A stretch of DNA of 64,000 bases from Polynucleobacter sp. AM-7D1 (GCF_018688455.1 NZ_CP061319.1:1426001-1490000); one strand, 5' to 3'; counted from the stretch's first letter, positions 8,679 to 18,009 are shown. Numbers and translations are program-made. The notes: generated by a model from the letters alone, not told the origin.

Positions 8679-10430
8679 TTAACGCTTTGGTGTTTTACCC
8701 ACCATCTTTGCTGCTCTCAAGAAATCAAAGTCCACACCTTTGTCTGCTTGCGTGACTGTATCTAAGAATAGTTTTAGATAGCCACGCTCTGCAGTGGGCT
8801 CGACTACTGGATTGTCTTTTGCGCGCTGAGCTAATTCTTCTTCTGAGACTAACAAACTGATCTCGCGATTTTTCACACTCAAACGAATGCGGTCACCATT
8901 CTCTACATACGCTAGTGGCCCACCAACTGCTGCTTCTGGAGTCGCGTGCAAGACGATCGTTCCAAATGCAGTGCCACTCATACGGCCATCAGAAATACGC
9001 ACAATATCTTTTACACCAGCACGCGCAAGCTTCATCGGAATCGGTATGTATCCCGCTTCAGGCATACCTGGTGCACCTTTAGGGCCAATATTCTTCAGCA
9101 CCAAAATATCATCTGCAGTGACATCTAAATCAGGGCTATCAATTCGGTTGGCAAGATCCTCAGAATTCTCAAAGACAACTGCTCTACCCTCATGCTCCAT
9201 CAATTTTTCGTGAGCAGCCGACTGTTTGATGATGGCGCCACCAGGCGCTAAATTGCCGTGTAATACAGCAATACTGCCGCGTGGATAAATTGGATTACTA
9301 AATGGGCGCACTACATCTTGCTTAAAACTCGGTGGGGCGGCATCAATTTCTTCGCCCAATGTTCGACCCGTTACCGTCATAGCATTCAGCTTCAGTAAAG
9401 GCTTTAGCTCGCGCAGCAAAGTAGCCATACCACCAGCATCATGGAAGTTTTCCATGTAGTGGTCACCTGATGGTTTGAGATCTACCAGCACTGGCGTCTC
9501 ATCACCCATCTTATCGAGCGCATCTAGATCAATCTCTAGCCCCATACGGCCAGCGATAGCTGCTAAGTGAACGATGCCATTTGTTGATCCACCAATTGCT
9601 AACAACACACGCATCGCGTTTTCAAATGCATCGGCGGTTAATATCTTGTCAATCGTTAAACCATCTTTCGCCATCTGAACAGCACGTGTACCAGTCTCTT
9701 CTGCAATCCGAATGCGATCAGCTGTGACGGCTGGGGGTGAAGCACCACCTGGCACGGTCATCCCTAAGGCCTCAGATATACAAGCCATGGTGCTAGCGGT
9801 ACCCATTACAGAGCAAGTCCCCACACTAGCCACCAATTGGTCATTCACCTCATCTTTTTCAACTTCATCAATTTCACCGGCACGGAATTTCCCCCAATAG
9901 CGACGACAGTCCGTACAGGCACCCACACGCTCACTACGATGTGAACCCGTTAACATTGAACCGGTAATCAACTGAATTGCTGGCAAGCCTGCAGAGGCTG
10001 CACCCATCATTTGAGCGGGCACAGTCTTATCGCAACCTCCAATCATGACCACGGCATCCATCGGTTGAGCCCGGAGCATCTCTTCCGTATCCATCGACAT
10101 GAGGTTACGCAAATACATACTGGTTGGTGCGGCAAAACTTTCATGAATGGAGATGGTTGGGAAGTCCATTGGCAATCCACCAGCGAGCATAACGCCCCGC
10201 TTCACAGCCTCAATCAATTGCGGCATGTTTCCATGACAAGGGTTGTATGCACTTCCAGTATTGATAATGCCGATGACGGGCCGATCTAAAGCGCTATTGG
10301 TATACCCGGCACCTTTAATAAATGCCTTACGTAGGAATAAAGAGAAGCCTTTATCGCCATAACTTGTTAAACCCTTACGCAAACCACTTTCGGGAGCTTG
10401 ATTTTTGTCTTTATTGTTATTGTTTGTCAT
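8679..10430 (-). CDS. IlvD/Edd-family dehydratase, probably sugar-acid type
   Basis: An Fe-S dehydratase that would remove water from a 2,3-dihydroxy acid to give a 2-keto-3-deoxy acid. The protein has the three cluster cysteines of the family in NPCHGN, GGCDKTVP and VGTCSVMG, plus ACTDCRRYWGKFRAGEI, and the C-terminal style GYLKLFLDTVTQADKGVDFDFL typical of pentonate/arabinonate dehydratases rather than housekeeping IlvD. That sub-family call is from memory of the motifs. I prefer the ATG at 10430 (MTNNNNKDKN, 583 residues); an ATG at 10472 would add a 14-residue basic extension. It stands alone between ssrA and a divergent VOC gene, so its substrate is unknown. Annotation as ilvD is a fair alternative. 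Confidence 0.8.
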   Translation of the reverse strand: MTNNNNKDKNQAPESGLRKGLTSYGDKGFSLFLRKAFIKGAGYTNSALDRPVIGIINTGSAYNPCHGNMPQLIEAVKRGVMLAGGLPMDFPTISIHESFAAPTSMYLRNLMSMDTEEMLRAQPMDAVVMIGGCDKTVPAQMMGAASAGLPAIQLITGSMLTGSHRSERVGACTDCRRYWGKFRAGEIDEVEKDEVNDQLVASVGTCSVMGTASTMACISEALGMTVPGGASPPAVTADRIRIAEETGTRAVQMAKDGLTIDKILTADAFENAMRVLLAIGGSTNGIVHLAAIAGRMGLEIDLDALDKMGDETPVLVDLKPSGDHYMENFHDAGGMATLLRELKPLLKLNAMTVTGRTLGEEIDAAPPSFKQDVVRPFSNPIYPRGSIAVLHGNLAPGGAIIKQSAAHEKLMEHEGRAVVFENSEDLANRIDSPDLDVTADDILVLKNIGPKGAPGMPEAGYIPIPMKLARAGVKDIVRISDGRMSGTAFGTIVLHATPEAAVGGPLAYVENGDRIRLSVKNREISLLVSEEELAQRAKDNPVVEPTAERGYLKLFLDTVTQADKGVDFDFLRAAKMVGKTPKR

Positions 10431-10544
10431 GGGTAAATGTCTCTTATTCGGCACAATATTTTTATATCGCAAATATACTAAACTTTGTCTTAATTAATCT
10501 TTTAAGTTTAAAAAACTACAGTCAAAGCAAATATAAGGGTATCC

Positions 10545-10967
10545 ATGTCAACCATCCAGCCATTCCATCTTGCCTTTCCAGTTAATGACTTAGCGGCAGC
10601 TCGCAGTTTTTACGGTAATACCTTAGGCTGCCCGGAAGGGCGCAGTTCAGATGAGTGGATTGATTTTGATTTCTTTGGACATCAACTCGTTGCTCATCTT
10701 GCCCCTGAAGAATGCGGCCATGCAAGCTCAAATGAGGTTGACGGACATCAAGTTCCAGTAAAACATTTTGGGGTTGTTCTCACAATGCCAGATTGGCATG
10801 CATTGGCTGACAAATTAACTCATAGCGGCATCAAGTTCATCATTGAACCGCAGATTCGCTTTAAGGGAATGGTAGGCGAACAGGCCACCATGTTCTTTTT
10901 AGATCCTGCTGGCAATGCCCTTGAATTCAAAGCATTTGAAGATCCAAGCCAGCTATTTGCTAAATAA
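10545..10967 (+). CDS. VOC (glyoxalase/bleomycin-resistance fold) family protein
   Basis: A 140-residue protein with one or two vicinal-oxygen-chelate modules. It starts [19 protein letters not shown], has the central HQLVAHL metal-ligand-like segment near residue 45 and ends with [15 protein letters not shown], in which the glutamate is the usual C-terminal metal ligand. Family members include glyoxalases, dioxygenases and resistance proteins; no specific reaction can be assigned. It is divergent from the IlvD-family gene with about 114 bp between them, and convergent with the TonB-dependent receptor. Confidence 0.8.
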   Translation: MSTIQPFHLAFPVNDLAAARSFYGNTLGCPEGRSSDEWIDFDFFGHQLVAHLAPEECGHASSNEVDGHQVPVKHFGVVLTMPDWHALADKLTHSGIKFIIEPQIRFKGMVGEQATMFFLDPAGNALEFKAFEDPSQLFAK

Positions 10968-10995
10968 TTGACTTGGATGATTGGGCTATCAATTT

Positions 10996-13053
10996 TTAAA
11001 AGAATTGGTAGCTCATTCCCGCCTGAAAGTTTAAGGGCGCACCAACAAATATCCCATCTGGGCTTCTACTGGAAATATAACGTCGATTCAATAGATTGTT
11101 GACCACCCCAAAGATTTTCAAAGATTTATTTACCTGATAGTTTGCACTCCAATTCACAGTGGTGATTGAGGGAATCTCACCCAATGTGCCAATCGTATTT
11201 TGAGCTACAGTATTGGCGGAATCTGCGTATTGGGATGATAGGTAATTTAGACTCAGCAATGTTTTGAAATCATTTTTCTGATAATTAACCCCTAGGTTTG
11301 AAACCAGTTTGGCAGTATATGGAATGCGATTTCCATCGGCGCCCATAGAAGAATTTCCGACAAACTTTGCGACAGGAATATAAGTCAGATTTCCATTGAG
11401 ACCCCATCCTGAAGCTAGCTGATATCCCAAAGCCAACTCTGTACCTTGATGCAAACTCTTGCCACCATTTGCTTTCGAAATGCCTGATGCAAGACTTTGA
11501 TTCACAATTTGATTACTAAAATTCATACTAAAGACAGCTGCGTCATATGTGAAGCCGCCATTCTTACCACGCAATCCGAATTCAATATTGGTAGAGCGCT
11601 CTGGATCTAATTGCTGATCTACACCCTTTTCACTAATGGCAGTTGCAAGCTGTGCTGGAGCAAATCCCTTGTAAATACTGGAATAAATCTGCAGCTCAGG
11701 TGCAATCTGCCAAGTTGCTCCAATTTGAGGAACGGATTCAAGGTTTTTGGTACTTCCAGATGCATTTGTGATGATGTTATTTCTGCTTTGTCGATAACTC
11801 TCTAGTCGCAGTCCAGGAATAATTGCGAAATTTTTGCTCAACAGAAAACGATTCTGAAGATACATCGCCGTTGAGTTAGCCTTATTGTCCTCGTGACCCA
11901 GAACGGTGCCTGACTTATCGAAACTAGTAGAGCCCACCATTTGATTGATTTGTGACTCAGTATGAAGGCGTATTCCAAACTCAAGCTCATTATCAATCCC
12001 CATGGCATTAAAGGATTGGTTTAAACGAGAGTCTACCCCCAACATTTGAAACTCACGGTTACGCCCGAACATACAGTTGCTTAAGCCATTGCAATTGTTG
12101 AAGACAGTTTGATCAGCATTTCGGGTGCTAATACTTTGCCGCCAATAATCACGATCCAATCTACTCCAATAGACTAATGTATTTAGCTTGGTGTCGGGAC
12201 CAATCTCCCAAGAGTGGTTTAGATCAACTGCATTACGCTGAGTAATAAAATAATCGTTCGGCGCTGGATTTCCTGAATGCTTCCCAAGGTATTGATTCGG
12301 TCTTAAGCCCACGTATGAAGTATTGATATTGTTGTCGTAGTGGGTGTACTTCAGACTAAGCCACTGATCTTGATTAATCGCTATCCCACCCTTAAACAAG
12401 ATGTCGTACATCTTGTAGCCGTTTGCCTGATAGCCATCAGATTCTGATTTGATGATGTTGATCCCCGCAACCGCGCCATTCGATTCAGACTTACCACCCG
12501 CCTCTATCTGAGCCAATCGATAGCCATAATTTCCAGCCTTGCCAGATAACTTAAAGCCGTGTTCAGGGGTCTTAGTGAGATAGTTAATGACACCACCAAT
12601 ATTTGAAGGGCCATATTGAAGTCCTGATGCACCTTTGAGCACCTCTATTCCGCTCATGCGGTCTACGGGTGGGCTGTAATAAGATGCACTTGAAATAAAT
12701 AGACTTGGATGAATTGGTGCCCCATCCTCCAAGAGCAATACTTTTTGGCTGCGACTGGGATTTAAACCCCGAATTCCAATATTTGGTATGGAGCCAAGCC
12801 CGCCCTCGTCCCCACGAATATTGACAGCTGGAACGGTCTTGAGGGCATCTTGTAGTGATAAGGGCTGAAGTATCTCTAATTGTTGTTGATTGATTACATC
12901 AACCGTGCCCGGAATCTTTGAGCGTGCACCTTCTTCTCGCCCCACAATATCCATTCGCGGTAACTCCACATCTTGAGCATAAGCACTCATCATCAATGTT
13001 CCTCCACACGCCAATAGGGCGCTTGAGGCCAATGCCATTCCTTGTTGCTTCAT
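10996..13053 (-). CDS. TonB-dependent siderophore/iron receptor (FecA-like)
   Basis: Outer membrane active transporter for a ferric chelate. The 685-residue protein has a signal peptide ending AYA|QD near residue 27, a plug domain (about 45-155; AVNIRGDEGG, IGIRGLNPSR, VEVLKG-like IEVLKGASGLQYGPSNIGGVINY) and a C-terminal beta-barrel ending in aromatic QFF. The plug resembles FecA-type receptors. No N-terminal signalling (STN) domain is present, so it should not control a FecIR system. The ATG at 13053 has GGAG 7 nt upstream; an upstream TTG is less likely. It is the last gene of tonB-hemP-receptor and should be Fur-controlled. The ligand is not determinable. Confidence 0.9.
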   Translation of the reverse strand: MKQQGMALASSALLACGGTLMMSAYAQDVELPRMDIVGREEGARSKIPGTVDVINQQQLEILQPLSLQDALKTVPAVNIRGDEGGLGSIPNIGIRGLNPSRSQKVLLLEDGAPIHPSLFISSASYYSPPVDRMSGIEVLKGASGLQYGPSNIGGVINYLTKTPEHGFKLSGKAGNYGYRLAQIEAGGKSESNGAVAGINIIKSESDGYQANGYKMYDILFKGGIAINQDQWLSLKYTHYDNNINTSYVGLRPNQYLGKHSGNPAPNDYFITQRNAVDLNHSWEIGPDTKLNTLVYWSRLDRDYWRQSISTRNADQTVFNNCNGLSNCMFGRNREFQMLGVDSRLNQSFNAMGIDNELEFGIRLHTESQINQMVGSTSFDKSGTVLGHEDNKANSTAMYLQNRFLLSKNFAIIPGLRLESYRQSRNNIITNASGSTKNLESVPQIGATWQIAPELQIYSSIYKGFAPAQLATAISEKGVDQQLDPERSTNIEFGLRGKNGGFTYDAAVFSMNFSNQIVNQSLASGISKANGGKSLHQGTELALGYQLASGWGLNGNLTYIPVAKFVGNSSMGADGNRIPYTAKLVSNLGVNYQKNDFKTLLSLNYLSSQYADSANTVAQNTIGTLGEIPSITTVNWSANYQVNKSLKIFGVVNNLLNRRYISSRSPDGIFVGAPLNFQAGMSYQFF

Positions 13054-13137
13054 ATGCAATCTCCAGAGATATAAACAAAAAATCGCTGGCTACTTGCATA
13101 TTAAAAATACGTTTGCTGGCTAAAAAGATGTACTTCT

Positions 13138-13314
13138 TTACTTAGTCAAAATTAATTTTCCAAGTTTAGTAATGCTTAAAACATATCGTTGACCATCATG
13201 CACAATGACAACCGATTTATCTTTCCCAAGTAAGCTTCCACTTGATATCACTTTGCCCCAATGAGAGTCGTAACTAGAAACTAATTTAGCAATATCACCC
13301 ATGTGTGAGCTCAT
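13138..13314 (-). CDS. hemP: Hemin uptake protein HemP
   Basis: A 58-residue protein with the HemP-family C-terminus: SSGSLLGKDKSVVIVHDGQ followed by RYVLSITKLGKLILTK. HemP/HmuP proteins are linked to haem and iron receptor expression in betaproteobacteria. I chose the ATG at 13314 because GGAG lies 7 nt before it, inside the last codons of tonB, and the tonB stop is just 1 nt upstream; a longer frame from 13380 would overlap tonB. It sits between tonB and the TonB-dependent receptor, the classic context. Confidence 0.9.
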   Translation of the reverse strand: MSSHMGDIAKLVSSYDSHWGKVISSGSLLGKDKSVVIVHDGQRYVLSITKLGKLILTK

Positions 13315-13315
13315 C

Positions 13316-13912
13316 TCATGACTCCAATTGAAAGTGGATCGGTAGTTGATAACACTTAGATCCATTTTCTGATGCCTCACTCAGAGCCGAAAATCTCCAA
13401 GCTTTAACTGCTTCGATAGCTGACCGATCTAAGTTTTGATATCCCGAGCTTTGAGTAAGTCGCACACTCTCGACAAAGCCACGAGATCCAACACATAGCT
13501 GGAGATGAACAGCCCCCTGCTCACCCATCCGTCGACTCGCAAGCGGGTAATGCGGCTTTGGGTTAAAAAATTGACTTCTTCCTGCAAGCCCATGATCACC
13601 ATGCTTTAAGGCTGACCCATTAGCAGCATCTTCTTGCATATCACTCTTGCCTGTATTTGAGCTAGGGACAGCAGCGATGTGATGATGGGATTGAAGTGGG
13701 TTGGTAGTTAATTGAGTTTTCGCTTGAGACCTATGCTCGCCACTTCTTAGACTAATCACAATAGTCTCTTCGTTGTGAGAATTCACAGCCCCTAATGAGT
13801 TATTCAAAACCCAGATCGCTAAACCTGCATGTACTGCAATAACGAAAAAGACAAATGGGAAATATATTTCAACGCTGGATTTCTGAGTCTTCAAAACAAT
13901 ACCTTTACTCAC
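13316..13912 (-). CDS. tonB: TonB-family energy transducer
   Basis: Transfers proton-motive force from ExbBD to outer membrane receptors. The 198-residue protein has one N-terminal membrane anchor (about 17-38), a spacer poor in Pro-Lys repeats compared with E. coli TonB, and a C-terminal TonB domain (about 110-198) with the pattern RMGEQGAVHLQLCV, SSGYQNLDRSAIEAVKAWRF. The start is GTG at 13912; a TTG six codons in, with AAAGG before it, is an alternative. A Fur box lies 20 bp upstream. No exbB or exbD is nearby, so they must be elsewhere. Confidence 0.9.
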   Translation of the reverse strand: MSKGIVLKTQKSSVEIYFPFVFFVIAVHAGLAIWVLNNSLGAVNSHNEETIVISLRSGEHRSQAKTQLTTNPLQSHHHIAAVPSSNTGKSDMQEDAANGSALKHGDHGLAGRSQFFNPKPHYPLASRRMGEQGAVHLQLCVGSRGFVESVRLTQSSGYQNLDRSAIEAVKAWRFSALSEASENGSKCYQLPIHFQLES

Positions 13913-13931
13913 ATCGATACATTTGTATTAG

Positions 13932-13950
13932 ATGATAATTATTCTCATTT
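13932..13950 (-). promoter_or_regulatory. Fur box upstream of tonB-hemP-receptor
   Basis: On the minus strand the 19-mer reads AAATGAGAATAATTATCAT, close to the classical Fur consensus GATAATGATAATCATTATC and to the ATGAGAAT-type boxes of betaproteobacteria. It ends 20 bp before the tonB start, where Fur-Fe would block RNA polymerase. This fits iron-repressed expression of all three genes. The inference rests on consensus match and context. Confidence 0.85.
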
Positions 13951-14040
13951 ATTTTATGTAATAGCGATAGCATTAACAACCCTTGTGAGCAAGGGGATGA
14001 ATACTGTAGGGGTATTAGAAGTTTATGAAAGTAATAAAAA

Positions 14041-15213
14041 TTACTTAACTGCTAGGCGCCAAAGAGAAGTAGTTTCGGCAGATCTTGCAAAGTACAGAAG
14101 ATCAGATTGATCAAAAGGCTTATGGTGCTTTGGCTTAGTATCAATACGACTAATTACCTTAAGCCCTCCTGCCTCAATCCACTCCAGTAATTCTGTTCTA
14201 GTCCTTAATCCGAGATGTTCGGCTAAGTCAGACAAAATTAACCAGCCCTCTCCATCAGGTAGCAAATGGTTTTTTAGTTCGCCCAAAAACCCTTTCAGCA
14301 TTTGGCTCTCAGGATCATAAACAGCATGTTCCAAGGTGGAGCTCGGTCTTGCAGGTATCCATGGAGGATTGCAAACTATCAAAGATGCTTTCTCTTGCGG
14401 AAATAAATTAGCCTTGATGATTTGGATGCTGGAATCCAAACTCAATCGCTTAATGTTTTCTTTAGCACAAGCAAGCGCTCGCGCATCTTGATCGGTGGCA
14501 ATAATCTTTTGTACACCTCGCATCGCTAAGATGACTGACAACACGCCAGTCCCTACGCCGACATCAAAAGCGATAGACTCTTTATCGAGTAATTTAGGCA
14601 ACGGAGCGCTACAAACTAACTCGAGATACTCCCCGCGTATCGGTGAGAAAACCCCATAATGGGGATATATAAAAATAGGTTCACCTTCCTCATCAGCGAG
14701 AACAGGTACACCATTTTTACGCCACTCATGTGCACTGATTACCCCCAAGAGTTCCCGCAAGGAAATCACATAGGATTCAGTAGTTGGGCCATAGGCCTCA
14801 AGGCAAGCTAGCGAAACATCGGGCGCTCTTCGTAATGGAATGGCGTGATCAGAGTTGCATTGAATTAGCAACATGCCGAGGATTCGAGCTCTTTGTGACT
14901 GAATCAAACGATGCTTGTTAAATAGATCAATTGCGGTTGAAGATTGATCTACTCTCTTGCCAGCGCGTTTGGATTTCTTGGAAGGTTTATCAATGCGCCT
15001 TACCAAGGCTTGTAACAACTGACGGGCGTTTTGGAAGTCGCCACGCCAAAGGAGGGCTGTACCCTCACAAGCTAGACCATAGGCGTGATCCGCAGTGAGG
15101 GTGTCATCGGCAATGACCACTCGTTTATGCGCAGAAATACCATTCTCAGAATGCCAGGTCGCTGAACATGTCTGACCATTCTCTTCCCAATGAATGGAGT
15201 TGCTCTGGCTCAT
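14041..15213 (-). CDS. Class I SAM-dependent methyltransferase with NPPW motif
   Basis: A 390-residue protein. The C-terminal half is a Rossmann methyltransferase with the SAM motif FDVGVGTGVLSVILA (about residue 218), the acidic turn IIATDQD, and the catalytic NPPW motif (VCNPPWIP, about 287) shared by enzymes that methylate adenine N6, guanine N2 or glutamine amides (RlmG, PrmC and related families). The N-terminal about 170 residues are not recognised. Likely targets are rRNA or a translation factor; this is inference. It follows the CMD gene by 3 bp on the same strand, so the two are probably cotranscribed. Confidence 0.8.
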   Translation of the reverse strand: MSQSNSIHWEENGQTCSATWHSENGISAHKRVVIADDTLTADHAYGLACEGTALLWRGDFQNARQLLQALVRRIDKPSKKSKRAGKRVDQSSTAIDLFNKHRLIQSQRARILGMLLIQCNSDHAIPLRRAPDVSLACLEAYGPTTESYVISLRELLGVISAHEWRKNGVPVLADEEGEPIFIYPHYGVFSPIRGEYLELVCSAPLPKLLDKESIAFDVGVGTGVLSVILAMRGVQKIIATDQDARALACAKENIKRLSLDSSIQIIKANLFPQEKASLIVCNPPWIPARPSSTLEHAVYDPESQMLKGFLGELKNHLLPDGEGWLILSDLAEHLGLRTRTELLEWIEAGGLKVISRIDTKPKHHKPFDQSDLLYFARSAETTSLWRLAVK

Positions 15214-15216
15214 GAC

Positions 15217-15768
15217 TTACTCAGGAGGATGCTCCTCAGGATTGACATCCAAGGCAATTAAAAATCGAGACACCATATTGTAGGCCGCCACTACAGTCAC
15301 AAGCTCAACAGTATCGGTATTACCAAGAGTAGCTTGCAAACGCTTCATCAGATCGCTATCAACCTGAATATTGCGAGTCATCTGAAACGTCAGCTCTACC
15401 GCATCGTTTTCAAGAGCAGAGAACAAGGCTGTTGGGAAGTTGGGTTGACCAATTAAACGCAGCGCCTTTACTTGCTCCTCAGTACCGCCTGCTTTGATAA
15501 ATGGAGGGGCATGATGAAAGAACTCGTACTCAGCACCATTGAGAACAGCTACCCCACACATTGCAAGCTCACGTAGCTTTGGATCCAAGGAGAGGTTATT
15601 GCGTATCTCGCCAACAAAATGATTCCAACCCTCAGCAATAGGAGTGCTGTGTAACAGCATGCGGTCTAAATTAATGAACTGGCCACCTCGACGCTGGCGA
15701 ATCGCGGCAACTAGCTCGGCTGGCTCTGCCAAATCCATAGGCTGGTAAGGAATTAAACGTTCAGACAT
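15217..15768 (-). CDS. Carboxymuconolactone decarboxylase (AhpD-like) family protein
   Basis: A 183-residue protein of the CMD/AhpD all-helical fold, seen from RNNLSLDPKLRELAMCGVAV and the following GAEYEFFHHAPPFIKAGG. Typical AhpD peroxidase members have a CxxC redox pair, which is absent here; one cysteine (AMCGV) remains and the histidines HH are kept, so a peroxidase role is doubtful. It is the first gene of a pair with the NPPW methyltransferase. The substrate is unknown. Confidence 0.8.
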   Translation of the reverse strand: MSERLIPYQPMDLAEPAELVAAIRQRRGGQFINLDRMLLHSTPIAEGWNHFVGEIRNNLSLDPKLRELAMCGVAVLNGAEYEFFHHAPPFIKAGGTEEQVKALRLIGQPNFPTALFSALENDAVELTFQMTRNIQVDSDLMKRLQATLGNTDTVELVTVVAAYNMVSRFLIALDVNPEEHPPE

Positions 15769-15871
15769 GGGTGCTTTTCAGATTTTTATAGGATTGGGTA
15801 TGTAGGATCGTAGATTATCACTCGAATACCATCTTCCTCGATAATGTCGATATCAACACAAAATATTTGCC

Positions 15872-16639
15872 ATGAAACCGATTCTGAACATAGCCGCCTA
15901 CTTATTTGTCAGTCTAGACAATCTGGTTGAATTGCGCGCCAAAATTCTTGAGGAGTGCAACGCCCGGCAACTGAAAGGAACCATCCTCTTAACAGCGGAA
16001 GGTATCAATATGTTTTTGGCTGGTAGCGAACCAGAGTTACGGGGCTTTTTGGATTGGCTTAGATTGGATCCACGTTTCAAATTACTAGAATCAAAAGATA
16101 GCTGGTCAGAAACACAGCCATTCAAAAAAATGTTGGTCAAAATCAAGAATGAAATCATTCGGATGAATCACCCAGCGATTCGTCCAGAAGAGGGTCGCGC
16201 AAATTTCATTACACCGAAAAAATTACAAGAATGGCTCGATCGCGGAACGGATGACTTAGGTCGCCCTGTAGTCATGGTGGACACGCGCAATGCATTCGAA
16301 GTTGAGTATGGGACTTTTGAAAACGCGCTGCATTTCAATATCGAGAAATTTACAGAATTTCCAGCGGCAATTACCGCACATAAAGATGCGCTAGCTGATA
16401 AAACATTGGTGAGCTTTTGTACTGGCGGAATTCGCTGTGAAAAATCCGGCCTCTACATGCGCGAGATTGGTATGGAGCATAGCTATCAGCTAGAGGGCGG
16501 CATCCTGAAGTATTTCGAAGAAGTTGGCTCAGCCCACTACACCGGGAGCTGCTTTGTATTTGATGAGAGAGAGGCTCTAGAGCCCAACCTGGACTCCATC
16601 CCACTAGAGCGCTCTATTCGGAAAAAACAAACTAGCTAA
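15872..16639 (+). CDS. trhO: tRNA uridine(34) hydroxylase (rhodanese-domain, TrhO/YceA family)
   Basis: Oxygen-dependent enzyme that makes 5-hydroxyuridine at the wobble position of some tRNAs. The 255-residue protein has the N-terminal acylphosphatase-like domain (about 1-95; KGTILLTAEGINMFLAG) and a rhodanese domain with VVMVDTRNAFEVEYGTF and the active-site loop CTGGIRCEK (C183, C189). It ends soon after the rhodanese domain and lacks the longer cysteine-rich tail of E. coli YceA (about 350 residues). Short forms are common in betaproteobacteria. It is monocistronic, divergent from the CMD gene. Confidence 0.9.
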   Translation: MKPILNIAAYLFVSLDNLVELRAKILEECNARQLKGTILLTAEGINMFLAGSEPELRGFLDWLRLDPRFKLLESKDSWSETQPFKKMLVKIKNEIIRMNHPAIRPEEGRANFITPKKLQEWLDRGTDDLGRPVVMVDTRNAFEVEYGTFENALHFNIEKFTEFPAAITAHKDALADKTLVSFCTGGIRCEKSGLYMREIGMEHSYQLEGGILKYFEEVGSAHYTGSCFVFDEREALEPNLDSIPLERSIRKKQTS

Positions 16640-16650
16640 ATATTAAAAAC

Positions 16651-16953
16651 TTAGTCGGATTTACCCACCAAAGTCATGTGCTCAACAAAGGGAGGTTTTG
16701 CAAAGAATGGGCCGACAATCGCTCGCCAATCAGCAAATGCATCTGAGCCACGAAAATCTACCGTATGGTTTTCTAGGGTATCCCAGTAAATCAACAATAA
16801 GTAACGCGCTGGATTCTCAATAGTGCGGTTTACCTTAAATCCTCGAAATCCTTTGGCTTTGGAAATCACGGTATTGACGCCACGCAAAATGGCCTCTTCA
16901 AACTCGGCAGCCTTACTAGGATCAATTTGTATATCGCAGTGCTCCAAAATCAT
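16651..16953 (-). CDS. Antibiotic biosynthesis monooxygenase (ABM) domain protein
   Basis: A 100-residue single-domain protein of the dimeric alpha-beta-barrel ABM fold, seen from MILEHCDIQIDPSKAAEFEE, the middle GFRGFKVNRTIENPARYLLLI and the WDTLENH segment. Family members include quinol monooxygenases and haem-degrading enzymes; no specific role can be read. The ATG at 16953 has AAAGGAA upstream and is preferred over an in-frame start at 17007. It is divergent from the hydroxyacid dehydrogenase gene. Confidence 0.82.
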   Translation of the reverse strand: MILEHCDIQIDPSKAAEFEEAILRGVNTVISKAKGFRGFKVNRTIENPARYLLLIYWDTLENHTVDFRGSDAFADWRAIVGPFFAKPPFVEHMTLVGKSD

Positions 16954-17027
16954 GGGTATTCCTTTATCAAAATCAATAAAGATAGATAGTAAACTCAAAC
17001 AGCACAATTAATAACGATTCTAGAGAC

Positions 17028-18002
17028 ATGGCCAATTTACCCAATGTTGTCATTCTTGGTGACTATGAGCGCGCCCTACGTCGCTTCTCCAATTGGAGCA
17101 AAGTGGACCGGGACTGCCATATCGCCATTCACCATGAACCACTTCATGATGAAGCCCTATATGAAGCAGTTAAAGATGCGGATGTGATTGTGTTGGTGAG
17201 GGATCGCATCCCTTTTAACGAAGCGTTAATTGCGCGCCTTCCAAAGCTGAAGTTATTCCTCTTTACGGGCAAGCGTAACGGCACTTTAGATACGTCTGCC
17301 TTGATATCACGCAATATTCCGATTGCTTGCACACCAGGAGGGCCATCCAAAGAAACTACCACCGAGCTAACTTGGGCTTTAATTCTGGGTGCTTCAAAAC
17401 ACTTAGTGCGCCAAAATAGCTTATTGCACTCTGGTGGCTGGCGCGATGAACTCTCTGTTCTCCCAATATTGTCTGGCGAGCGTCTTGGAATGATCGGTTT
17501 AGGCTCAATCGGCAGTGCTGTTGCGAAAGTGGGACGAGCTTTTGGGATGGAGATTGTCACTTGGAGTCCCAATATGACAACTGAACGCGCTGCAGCCCAA
17601 AATGCCAAGTCCGTCAGTCTAGAGGAGCTTCTGAAAACATCCAAGGTTGTTAGCCTGCATCTCGTAGCCGGACCAAAAACGAAGGGCTTACTTGGCGCCG
17701 AAGAATTGGCGATGATGCGGTCCGATGCGCTGCTCGTGAATACCTCACGTTCTGCCCTCATTCAGACACAGGCCCTGCAAGATGCGCTAGCCGCTGGTCG
17801 GCCTGGTCAAGCAGCGATTGATGTCTTTGACATGGAACCACTGCCCACAAATGATGCCCTGAGAAACACACCCAATTTACTCACTACGCCCCACCTAGGA
17901 TTTGTGGCTGAGCCTGTTTTTACAATGTTCTCCAAGGGGATTATCGATACCTTGGAGGCATGGCTCGAGCAAAGGCCACTACCGCATCTATTTGAACCTT
18001 AA
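17028..18002 (+). CDS. D-2-hydroxyacid dehydrogenase (NAD-dependent, SerA-like)
   Basis: A 324-residue cytoplasmic oxidoreductase. The NAD-binding domain has LGMIGLGSIGSAVAKVGRAFG (about 152), the substrate-side arginine in LVNTSRSALI, the glutamate in DVFDMEPLP and the catalytic histidine in TTPHLGF. The family reduces or oxidises D-2-hydroxyacids such as 3-phosphoglycerate, glycerate or lactate; the substrate is not evident. An 8-bp gap separates it from the split chromate transporter genes, so the three may share a transcript, although a functional link is not obvious. Confidence 0.88.
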   Translation: MANLPNVVILGDYERALRRFSNWSKVDRDCHIAIHHEPLHDEALYEAVKDADVIVLVRDRIPFNEALIARLPKLKLFLFTGKRNGTLDTSALISRNIPIACTPGGPSKETTTELTWALILGASKHLVRQNSLLHSGGWRDELSVLPILSGERLGMIGLGSIGSAVAKVGRAFGMEIVTWSPNMTTERAAAQNAKSVSLEELLKTSKVVSLHLVAGPKTKGLLGAEELAMMRSDALLVNTSRSALIQTQALQDALAAGRPGQAAIDVFDMEPLPTNDALRNTPNLLTTPHLGFVAEPVFTMFSKGIIDTLEAWLEQRPLPHLFEP

Positions 18003-18009
18003 TCATTCT

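Noticed and set aside
8590..8680. Possible integration site at the 3' end of ssrA
   Set aside because: tmRNA genes often host islands, but the acceptor end is intact, is followed by its terminator, and no integrase or duplicated 3' end is seen in the window.
17144..17761. 205-residue minus-strand open frame
   Set aside because: It lies entirely antisense to the D-2-hydroxyacid dehydrogenase gene, which has clear motifs; the antisense protein has no recognisable domain.
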